NCBI GenBank assembly: GCA_031290695.1
Contig: JAITNB010000076.1
Span: 1 to 15,034, forward strand
Reading direction: 5' to 3'
Length of the DNA: 15,034 bases
Origin: Coriobacteriales bacterium
Lineage (GTDB): Bacteria > Actinomycetota > Coriobacteriia > Coriobacteriales > UBA8131
The position numbers were made by a program, and so were the translations under genes. The notes beneath the pieces were generated by a model. The model was not told the DNA's origin. It made no database searches and worked only from the letters and a program-made list of their open reading frames with translations. Shown piece by piece: positions 1 to 5,361 of the stretch. The stretch's first letter is position 1. Each line of letters begins with the position of its first letter.

Positions 1-411
1 GCCGCCTACACCGCAGAGCTCGACCGCCTTGACGCCCAACTTCGCGACCTCGTAGCACACGCAACGCGCACAACCGTGGTCTTTGGCGACCGCTTCCCTT
101 TCAGGTACCTTGCGGAGGAGTACGGGCTTGCCTACTTCGCAGCCTTCCCAGGCTGCTCGACGGCGACCGAGCCCAACGCGCAGACCATCGCCTTCCTCAT
201 CAACAAGGTTACAACCGAGCACATCCCGGTGGTGTTCTACATCGAGCTTTCCAACCACAGTATCGCCGATGCCATCTGTGAGCAAACCGGCGCCCAGGCA
301 CTCCTCCTCCACTCTATCCACAACGTCTCGCAGGACGACTTCGATGCGGGCGTGACCTACCTGAGCCTCATGGACCAGAACATCCAAAACCTCAAGGCGG
401 CCCTGCTGTGA
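1..411 (+). CDS. znuA: Zinc ABC transporter substrate-binding protein, C-terminal part (5' end outside window)
   Basis: Frame 1 is open from the first base to the TGA at 409-411, giving the last 136 residues of a TroA/ZnuA-family metal-binding lipoprotein; the N-terminus, signal peptide and first metal ligands lie outside. The segment TVVFGDRFPFRYLAEEYGL, followed by AAFPGCSTATEP, is typical of the C-lobe of zinc-binding proteins of the AdcA/ZnuA type, and the end (LLLHSIHNVSQDDF... then TYLSLMDQNIQNL) matches the usual end of this family. It would capture extracellular Zn2+ and deliver it to the permease encoded two genes downstream. Its stop codon overlaps the GTG start of the ATPase (GTGA), so the two are almost certainly translationally coupled. 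Family assignment is secure; zinc rather than manganese is inferred from the subfamily sequence. Confidence 0.85.
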   Translation, partial: AAYTAELDRLDAQLRDLVAHATRTTVVFGDRFPFRYLAEEYGLAYFAAFPGCSTATEPNAQTIAFLINKVTTEHIPVVFYIELSNHSIADAICEQTGAQALLLHSIHNVSQDDFDAGVTYLSLMDQNIQNLKAALL

Positions 412-1202
412 ATACCCCGGTGCCCACCACAGCCCCGCCCCTCATAACCTGCCACAACGCCGCCTTCTCCTATGAGGGTGCCACCGTGGTGAGCGGGCTT
501 GACTTCACAGTTTGTACGGGCGACTACCTCTGTGTGGTGGGGGAGAACGGCAGCGGCAAGAGCACGCTCATCAAGGGCATCCTCGGCCTCAAGCAGCCCA
601 GCGAGGGCACCATCACCTACGCGCCAACCCTCAAGCACAACGGCATCGGCTATCTTCCCCAGCAAAGCGCGGCGCAGCGTAACTTCCCCGCCAGCGTCTT
701 CGAGGTCGTCTTGAGTGGACGCCTTGGCCGTAAGGGGCTGCTCCCGTTCTTCACGCGCCATGACCGCACGGCAGTGGCCCAAACGCTCGGGCAACTGGGC
801 ATTGCCAACCTCGCCAACAGCGGCTTTGGCACCCTGAGCGGCGGCCAGCAACAGCGCGTCCTCCTTGCCCGCGCGCTCTGTACCGCCCCCGACGGCCTCA
901 AGGCGCTCATCCTCGATGAGCCCATGAACGGCCTCGACCCCCTCATCAAGCAGGAGCTCTACGAGCTCATCGAGCACCTCAACAAGCAGCAGGGCATCGC
1001 CATCATCATGGTCACACACGACGTGCAGAGCGCGGTGGCCTATGCCAGCACCATCCTCCTCCTCGACCGCCGTCAGGAGTTCTTTGGCACCTCCCATGAG
1101 TTCCAGCACACGGCTATCGGCCAGGAGCTCATACGTGACTCCTGCGGCAACCACTGCCACATCTGCGGCCTCGCAGTGGGGGAGCGGCATGCCCATGTTT
1201 GA
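408..1202 (+). CDS. znuC: Zinc ABC transporter ATP-binding protein
   Basis: A 264-residue ABC ATPase that powers zinc import with the flanking binding protein and permease. Walker A GENGSGKS is at residues 45-52, the Q-loop at 85-86 (LPQQS), signature LSGGQQQR at 143-150, Walker B ALILDEP at 166-172, and the switch histidine at 204 (MVTHD). The start is GTG at 408, overlapping the previous stop by one base frame (GTGA); the first upstream alternative lies inside znuA. The 3' end overlaps the permease start. The C-terminal 20 residues are unusual: three Cys (246, 250, 253) and four His (249, 251, 261, 263) lie in SCGNHCHICG...HAHV, a possible metal-binding tail. Function as an importer ATPase is firm; zinc specificity rests on operon context and subfamily resemblance. 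Confidence 0.92.
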   Translation: MNTPVPTTAPPLITCHNAAFSYEGATVVSGLDFTVCTGDYLCVVGENGSGKSTLIKGILGLKQPSEGTITYAPTLKHNGIGYLPQQSAAQRNFPASVFEVVLSGRLGRKGLLPFFTRHDRTAVAQTLGQLGIANLANSGFGTLSGGQQQRVLLARALCTAPDGLKALILDEPMNGLDPLIKQELYELIEHLNKQQGIAIIMVTHDVQSAVAYASTILLLDRRQEFFGTSHEFQHTAIGQELIRDSCGNHCHICGLAVGERHAHV

Positions 1203-2025
1203 CGCCCTTATCCAGATGTTCACCTACACCTTTCTGCTGCGCGCCGTCGTCGTAGGCCTGCTCGTGTCGCTGTGCGCGTCGCTGCTTGGCGTGAGCCTCG
1301 TCCTCAAGCGCTACGCGATGATCGGAGACGGCCTCTCGCATGTGGGCTTTGGCTCGCTGGCCATCGCCACGGCCCTCAATGCCGCCCCGCTCGCCGTGGC
1401 GATCCCCGTCACCGTCGCGGCCGCCTTCCTGCTGCTGCGCCTCAGCGAGAGCAGCCGCATCAAGGGCGATGCCGCCATCGCGCTCGTGAGCGCCAGCTCG
1501 GTGGCCCTGGGCGTCTTTGTCATCTCGGTGACCACCGGCATGAACACCGACGTCGACAACTACCTCTTTGGCAGTATCCTCGCCCTCAACCAGGGCGACG
1601 TCGCCCTCAGTGTCGCTCTCAGCCTCGCGGTCCTTGCCCTCTTTCTCATCTTCTACAACCGCATCTTCGCCATCACCTTCGACGAGACGTTCGCGCAGGC
1701 CACCGGCACCAACACCAAGGCATACAACACCCTCCTCGCTGTGCTCACCGCACTCACCATCGTCCTCGGCATGCGCATGATGGGCGCGCTTCTCATATCG
1801 AGCCTCGTAATCTTTCCTGCCCTCACGTCGATGTGGCTCTGCCGCCGCTTCAAGGCAGTCACCATCTGCGCCGCCGGCATCTCCGTCGCCTGCTTCCTCG
1901 TTGGCATCACCGTCTCCTACCTCTACGCCACCCCCACCGGTGCCTCAGTAGTCCTCATAAACCTCGTCCTTTTTCTCATCTTCTACACAATCTCACGCAT
2001 AAAGCAGCGGAGAAGCACGAACTAG
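1195..2025 (+). CDS. znuB: Zinc ABC transporter permease
   Basis: A 276-residue polytopic membrane protein of the ABC-3 (ZnuB/TroC) permease family, which forms the channel for zinc across the cytoplasmic membrane. Family landmarks are KRYAMIGDGLSHVGFG (39-53), DNYLFGSIL (121-129), GMRMMGALLISSLVIFPAL (192-210) and ATPTGASVVLIN (245-256); hydrophobic stretches suggest about eight membrane segments. Two in-frame ATGs compete, at 1189 and 1195. GGAG at 1181-1184 lies 4 bases from the first and 10 from the second. I prefer 1195 because the protein then begins MFDALIQMF, the form usual in relatives. Either way the start lies inside the end of znuC (stop 1200-1202), so the operon is coupled. A longer open frame back to 1042 is only overlap with znuC. 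The basic tail RIKQRRSTN is cytoplasmic. Confidence 0.9.
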   Translation: MFDALIQMFTYTFLLRAVVVGLLVSLCASLLGVSLVLKRYAMIGDGLSHVGFGSLAIATALNAAPLAVAIPVTVAAAFLLLRLSESSRIKGDAAIALVSASSVALGVFVISVTTGMNTDVDNYLFGSILALNQGDVALSVALSLAVLALFLIFYNRIFAITFDETFAQATGTNTKAYNTLLAVLTALTIVLGMRMMGALLISSLVIFPALTSMWLCRRFKAVTICAAGISVACFLVGITVSYLYATPTGASVVLINLVLFLIFYTISRIKQRRSTN

Positions 2026-2063
2026 CCTCACACGTACGTCTCCCCTCTCATGAACCAAATGCC

Positions 2064-2081
2064 CTGTCACACCTGTCACAC
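2064..2081 (+). repeat. Perfect tandem duplication of a 9-mer
   Basis: CTGTCACAC occurs twice back to back just downstream of znuB. It lies in the 3' untranslated part of the zinc operon. No function is evident; it may be simple slippage. Confidence 0.5.
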
Positions 2082-2088
2082 GGTGGTT

Positions 2089-2119
2089 TGGGCCAGCTGC
2101 TTGCGCCAGGCTTGGCCCA
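2089..2119 (+). terminator. Possible hairpin terminator of the zinc operon
   Basis: TGGGCCA (2089-2095) pairs with TGGCCCA (2113-2119), with an inner CTG/CAG (2097-2099 with 2107-2109). The only T-run is TTTTT, about 20 bases further on, after AGAGAGG, so this is not a canonical intrinsic terminator. It is the best candidate for ending the znu transcript before the AT-rich gap. Confidence 0.35.
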
Positions 2120-2243
2120 GGCCATTGCCATCAAGAGAGGTTTTTGTATAAGGACAGTCTTGATTTGAGTAAACATTCGAAAAAATATAATTAGATAGAT
2201 AAGTTAACGGTTCAATAACATGCTAAAAAATCTTCGAAAATGC

Positions 2244-2272
2244 TTGTAATTTTCTAGAAAAGGTCATACAAT
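2244..2272 (+). promoter_or_regulatory. Sigma-70-type promoter in front of the tandem hairpins
   Basis: A -35 TTGTAA (2244-2249) and a -10 TACAAT (2267-2272) are separated by exactly 17 bases. The predicted start is near 2279, about six bases before the first hairpin stem. The spacer contains a perfect 12-base palindrome, TTTTCTAGAAAA (2250-2261), a possible operator. An upstream TATAAT (2186-2191) has only a poor -35 (TTGAGT, 15-base spacing) and is less likely. Confidence 0.6.
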
Positions 2273-2278
2273 AACTTC

Positions 2279-2400
2279 ACACCGGTTCTGCTGGGCAACT
2301 CGCACCCCTCTTCGGGTTGTCCAGCAGAACAAGGTACATCAGTTCTGCTGGACAACTCGCACCCCTCTTCGGGTTGTTCAGCAGAACTGATGTATTTATA
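2279..2400 (+). ncRNA. Candidate small RNA made of two tandem C-rich-loop hairpins
   Basis: I do not recognise this as a known family. Hairpin 1: 2285-2302 pairs with 2313-2330 (18 bp), loop 2303-2312. Hairpin 2: 2335-2359 pairs with 2370-2394 (25 bp), loop 2360-2369. Both loops read CACCCCTCTT and the core arms are the same, GTTCTGCTGGRCAACTCG, repeated with a 57-base period. The arms differ at one base on the 5' side and one on the 3' side between copies; both changes give G-U pairs in + strand RNA and would be A-C mismatches in the opposite RNA, which points to a functional + strand transcript. The loop carries CCCCUC, complementary to a GAGGGG Shine-Dalgarno-like sequence, so translational repression by loop pairing is a reasonable guess. 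The 3' end is uncertain: hairpin 2 is followed by TTTATA, a weak terminator tail. No convincing ORF overlaps. Alternatives are a repeated palindromic element or tandem terminators. Confidence 0.55.
2285..2394. repeat. Tandem pair of long inverted repeats, 57-base period
   Basis: As DNA, two palindromic units sit head to tail: GTTCTGCTGGGCAAC...GTTGTCCAGCAGAAC (2285-2330), and the same with one change in each arm, extended by TACATCA/TGATGTA outer arms (2335-2394). The centre between the arms is identical in both. The same structure is described as a candidate RNA in the ncRNA entry. Confidence 0.85.
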
Positions 2401-2513
2401 GGGTTATTAGTTTTCATACATTCAAATGCCTATGATTTTCTAGATAGTTATTCGAGCAAGAGCCTCTGCATCAATCCTTGCTGCCCCTTACTTTGCAGGG
2501 ATTAATTGCTAAA

Positions 2514-2542
2514 TTGCTTGTATACATCAGGCGATGTATATT
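2514..2542 (+). promoter_or_regulatory. Promoter of htrA with an inverted repeat in its spacer
   Basis: A -35 TTGCTT (2514-2519) and a -10 TATATT (2537-2542) have 17-base spacing, giving a start near 2550 and a leader of about 100 bases. A perfect 8-base inverted repeat, TATACATC (2521-2528) and GATGTATA (2533-2540) around AGGC, fills the spacer and is well placed for a repressor. The leader also holds a pyrimidine tract (2574-2594) and a small palindrome, TGTGCC-T-GGCACA (2604-2616). Confidence 0.55.
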
Positions 2543-2652
2543 TTTGTCGGCTCGGTTAAGGTTTCGCGAATCCGTCTCCCTCCCTCCTTCCTTCGTGCTA
2601 TCGTGTGCCTGGCACAACAAAAAGGATAACCAACAAGAACGAGGTGATGAGG

Positions 2653-4341
2653 ATGTCACAGGAACAATTCCCGGACCAACAGTCGGACTCTACTGAAGCA
2701 ACGCAGCCCAATTGGGTGTCTGTCCCGCAACCGGCATATCAGCAGCCCCAACCGCAGCCCCAGCCCCAGCCCCAGCCAGCATATCAGTCTCCGTCCCAGC
2801 CACAACCGGCGTATCAGCCCCAACCCCAGCCTCAGCCCGCCTATCAGTCCCAACCAACACAACAACCCCAGCCCCAGCCCTCGTATCAATCCCAGCCGGC
2901 ACAACAACCCCAACCGGCGTACCAGCCCCAACCGGCGTACCAATCAGCCCAACCTCAGCCCCAACCCCAACCAGCCTACCAGTCCCAGTATGCGCCCCAA
3001 CATGCCCCCCAGCAGGTGCACACACAGGGCCAGGTGACCCCGCCCGGCGCCTTTCAAAGCGCCCAGGCGCAGCAGGCCGCTAACTTTGCCCGCGCCCAGC
3101 AGCAATCCTCCCCTGCGTACCCCGGCGCACCCTCACACGCTGCTGCCCAGTCTGCGCCAGCGGCCACTGCCCCCAGGCCAAAGGCGGCCAAGGGCCTCTC
3201 GTTCGTGATGGGCCTCATTGGCATATTACTCGGCGTTGCCCTTGCGACCGGCATCATGTACGCGGCGACCGATGGCTTTCACTTCTCCACGGTGAGTAAT
3301 ACCCTCACCACCCAAGGCGGCAGCACTCTCACAATCAGCCCAACCGGTGAGGATGTCTCGCTTGCCGAGGCGGTTGCGGCCAAGGCCCTGCCCTCGGTCG
3401 TGAATGTCGATGTCTACGGCAATCCGTCGGGTCTCTTTGGTGAAGGCTACGGCAGCAGCAACAGCAGCGCAGACGACCTCGAGATCTATGGCCTGGGCTC
3501 CGGCGTCGTGCTTACCGAGGACGGCTACATCCTCACCAACTACCACGTCGTCGAGGAAGGGGAGAAGTTCCTCGTGCGTTTTGACAAGGACACCCAGCTC
3601 GAGGCGACCATCGTAGGGACCGACCCCTCCTCCGACCTCGCGGTCCTCAAAGTCGAGGCCAAGGGGCTCACGCCCATCGAGGTCGCCGACTCCGACGACG
3701 TCAACATTGGCGAGTGGGTCATGGCCCTCGGCAGCCCCTTTGGCCTTGAGAAGTCGGTCTCGACCGGCATTGTCTCCGCACTGTTCCGCTCGACCACGAT
3801 GGAGTCAAATGCCGGCACGAACATCTATGCCAACATGATCCAGACCGATGCCGCCATCAACCCCGGCAACTCCGGTGGCGCGCTCGTTAACAGCGAGGGC
3901 AAGCTCATCGGCATCAACACGCTCATCAACTCGTACTCCGGCTCGTCAAGCGGCGTGGGATTCGCGATTCCCAGCAACTATGCGCTCAACATCGCCGAGC
4001 AGATTATGGCCGGCAAAGCCGTCGAGCACGCCTACCTGGGTGTGACGCTCCTCACGGTTGACCCCAGCATCGCCCAGGAACTCGGCGTCAAGGTCGATAG
4101 CGGCGCCTACATCGACTCGGTAATCTCAGGTTCTCCTGCAGATAAAGCCGGGCTTGCCAAAGGCGACGTCATCACCGCCTTCGACGGTGCCACTATCGCG
4201 TCGGCTGCCGAGCTCATCATCAACGTACGCGGTCATCTTGTCGATGACAAGGCGACCCTCAGTGTCGACCGCAATGGCCAGAGCCTTACCATAGAGGTGA
4301 CCCTCGGTGCCGACTCCCAGTCGCCCAATACCAACAGATAA
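2653..4341 (+). CDS. htrA: HtrA/DegP-type trypsin-like serine protease with PDZ domain, membrane anchored
   Basis: A 562-residue S1C protease for quality control of extracytoplasmic proteins. Residues 1-180 form a low-complexity Gln/Pro/Ala/Tyr-rich cytoplasmic tail with about eight PAYQ-type repeats (24-125). One membrane segment follows at 181-205 (LSFVMGLIGILLGVALATGI). The protease domain is at about 235-450, with the triad H298 (TNYHVV), D328 (DPSSDLAVLKV) and S407 (PGNSGGAL); a single PDZ domain follows at about 455-555 (YLGVTLL...SPADKAGLAKGDVI). The start is ATG 2653: GAGGTGAT (2641-2648), a near-perfect match to the 16S anti-SD, lies 8 bases upstream measured from GAGG. ATG 2647 would be only two bases from it, and the open frame further upstream is leader. 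It is alone in its unit, with promoter at 2514-2542. Degradation of misfolded or secreted proteins is inferred from family; substrates are unknown. The tail is unusually long and repetitive. Confidence 0.93.
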   Translation: MSQEQFPDQQSDSTEATQPNWVSVPQPAYQQPQPQPQPQPQPAYQSPSQPQPAYQPQPQPQPAYQSQPTQQPQPQPSYQSQPAQQPQPAYQPQPAYQSAQPQPQPQPAYQSQYAPQHAPQQVHTQGQVTPPGAFQSAQAQQAANFARAQQQSSPAYPGAPSHAAAQSAPAATAPRPKAAKGLSFVMGLIGILLGVALATGIMYAATDGFHFSTVSNTLTTQGGSTLTISPTGEDVSLAEAVAAKALPSVVNVDVYGNPSGLFGEGYGSSNSSADDLEIYGLGSGVVLTEDGYILTNYHVVEEGEKFLVRFDKDTQLEATIVGTDPSSDLAVLKVEAKGLTPIEVADSDDVNIGEWVMALGSPFGLEKSVSTGIVSALFRSTTMESNAGTNIYANMIQTDAAINPGNSGGALVNSEGKLIGINTLINSYSGSSSGVGFAIPSNYALNIAEQIMAGKAVEHAYLGVTLLTVDPSIAQELGVKVDSGAYIDSVISGSPADKAGLAKGDVITAFDGATIASAAELIINVRGHLVDDKATLSVDRNGQSLTIEVTLGADSQSPNTNR

Positions 4342-4362
4342 GGGCTTTCACTGAATAAGGTT

Positions 4363-4390
4363 TTGCGCATGGGCGATTTTGCGGTACAAT
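4363..4390 (+). promoter_or_regulatory. Promoter of the tRNA-Ile2 gene
   Basis: TTGCGC (4363-4368) and TACAAT (4385-4390) with 16-base spacing predict a start near 4397, about 10 bases before the mature tRNA 5' end. Confidence 0.6.
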
Positions 4391-4406
4391 CGCTCATGCG
4401 CATCAA

Positions 4407-4481
4407 GGGCCCTTAGCTCAATGGTGGAGCAGGGGACTCATAATCCCTTGGTTGCAGGTTCGAATCCTGCAGGGCCCACCA
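4407..4481 (+). tRNA. tRNA-Ile2 (anticodon CAU, lysidine-modified type)
   Basis: A complete cloverleaf: acceptor GGGCCCT (4407-4413) with AGGGCCC (4471-4477), D stem GCTC/GAGC, anticodon stem GGGGA/TCCCT, anticodon CAT at 4439-4441, T arm around GGTTCGAATCC, discriminator A4478 and encoded CCA (4479-4481). CAU could mean Met, but the CCTTAGCTCAATGG start, the ACTCATAATC anticodon loop region with CTTGGTTGC variable region, and the discriminator A closely follow bacterial tRNA-Ile2, whose C34 is changed by TilS to lysidine to read AUA. Automatic annotation would easily call it tRNA-Met. Confidence 0.85.
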
Positions 4482-4544
4482 ACTATCTGCAACGTTTCTG
4501 CTTCTACCATCCTACTCGTCGCGCTCGCAAGCTCGCTGCTCCTC

Positions 4545-4565
4545 CAACAGCCCACTGGGCTGTTG
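4545..4565 (+). terminator. Palindrome downstream of tRNA-Ile2, possible terminator
   Basis: CAACAGCCCA, one C, then TGGGCTGTTG makes a perfect 10-base palindrome. No T-run follows (AATCTGCCC), so termination would be inefficient; read-through into the regulator gene downstream is possible. The rest of 4482-4650 shows no gene. Confidence 0.35.
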
Positions 4566-4627
4566 AATCTGCCCACCAACAAACAGCAGAACAGTGGGTC
4601 GCAGACTTCAAACGGCATGGTACCTTC

Positions 4628-4644
4628 TAGAGTATGGTACTCTA
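4628..4644. promoter_or_regulatory. Inverted repeat just upstream of the response regulator start
   Basis: TAGAGTA (4628-4634), TGG, TACTCTA (4638-4644) is a perfect 7-base inverted repeat ending seven bases before the ATG at 4651. The sequence ATGGTAC also occurs twice here, 16 bases apart (4617 and 4633-4640 region). It may be an operator, for example for autoregulation. TATAAA at 4643-4648 could be a -10 but has no good -35. Confidence 0.4.
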
Positions 4645-4650
4645 TAAATT

Positions 4651-5361
4651 ATGGATACAGATACATACAAGGTTTTGATTTGCGACGATGACGGCGACAT
4701 CGTTTCTGCATTGCGTATCTATCTAGAGGGCGAAGGCTATGAGACGTGCGCTGCTGCCAACGGCGTAGAGGCTGTCGATGCGGTACGCTCACAATCGGTA
4801 CACCTTGTACTGCTCGATGTCATGATGCCTGTCATGGACGGCATACTTGCTTCCATTAAGATCAGAGAGTTTTCAAATGTTCCTATTATCTTCTTGAGCG
4901 CAAAGGGCGAAGAAGCCGACCGTGTGCTTGGATTACATGTTGGTGCCGACGACTATATTGTCAAGCCGTTTGCGCCAATGGAGTTGTTTGCGCGCGTCAA
5001 ATCGGCATTGCGCAGGTATGCGCAGCTCGGCGGCATGAAGGCACCAGACGAAGAAGGCCTTTACCAAACGGGCGGGCTTGTACTCGATGACAAGAAGAAA
5101 TCGGTCGTTGTGGACGGGACAGCCATCTCGTTAACCGCCTTGGAGTTCAATATCCTCAAGCTCCTGCTTTCATGTCCGGAGCAGGTGTTTTCCTCCGAGC
5201 AGATTTACGAGGCGGTTTGGCAGGAACCGGCGTTTGATGTGAGTCGCACGGTATCCGTGCACATTCGCCACATCCGCGAGAAGATTGAAGCGAATCCAAA
5301 GGAACCGCGCTACATAAAGATGGTCTACGGCCTTGGTTACAAGGCAGCGGCACTGCCATGA
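4651..5361 (+). CDS. vanR: OmpR/PhoB-family response regulator, VanR-like
   Basis: A 236-residue two-domain regulator. The receiver domain (6-120) has acidic residues D12-D14, phosphoacceptor D56 (LLDVMMP), S83 (FLSAK) and K105 (VKPF). A winged-helix DNA-binding domain follows (about 135-235: LTALEFNILKLLLS, VSVHIRHIREKIE, VYGLGYK). It would be phosphorylated by the kinase encoded next, with which it overlaps by ATGA (5358-5361), and then bind promoter DNA. No Shine-Dalgarno is visible before ATG 4651 (the 32 preceding bases contain only TCTATAAATT-type sequence), and no other start preserves the first beta strand, so the mRNA may be leaderless or the gene may rely on a weak site. VanR-like refers to the subfamily; glycopeptide response is not shown. 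Confidence 0.88.
   Translation: MDTDTYKVLICDDDGDIVSALRIYLEGEGYETCAAANGVEAVDAVRSQSVHLVLLDVMMPVMDGILASIKIREFSNVPIIFLSAKGEEADRVLGLHVGADDYIVKPFAPMELFARVKSALRRYAQLGGMKAPDEEGLYQTGGLVLDDKKKSVVVDGTAISLTALEFNILKLLLSCPEQVFSSEQIYEAVWQEPAFDVSRTVSVHIRHIREKIEANPKEPRYIKMVYGLGYKAAALP

Noticed and set aside
357..1223. 288-residue open frame on the minus strand opposite znuC
   Set aside because: It mirrors the GC-rich coding strand of a clear ABC ATPase, has no family resemblance, and lies antisense to conserved motifs.
2026..2284. Search for a Zur-type operator near the zinc genes
   Set aside because: No convincing zinc-repressor box was seen; the znu promoter itself lies outside the window.
2285..2394. Tandem hairpins as a CRISPR array or inverted-repeat mobile element
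   Set aside because: Only two units, the units are themselves hairpins with near-identical loops rather than variable spacers, and there is no transposase or cas gene.
2656..3025. Open frames opposite the HtrA repeat tail (Leu/Gly/Arg-rich and Val/Gly-rich)
   Set aside because: Products of the CCCCAG-type repeats read in other frames; no start signals or homology.
4584..4592. CAGCAGAAC, complementary to the hairpin RNA arm, in the vanR upstream region
   Set aside because: A single 9-mer match in 15 kb on two strands is not far from chance, and the arm bases are buried in the hairpin stem.
4379..4630. Short open frames over tRNA-Ile2
   Set aside because: They translate the tRNA itself and the following spacer; the protein would be meaningless.
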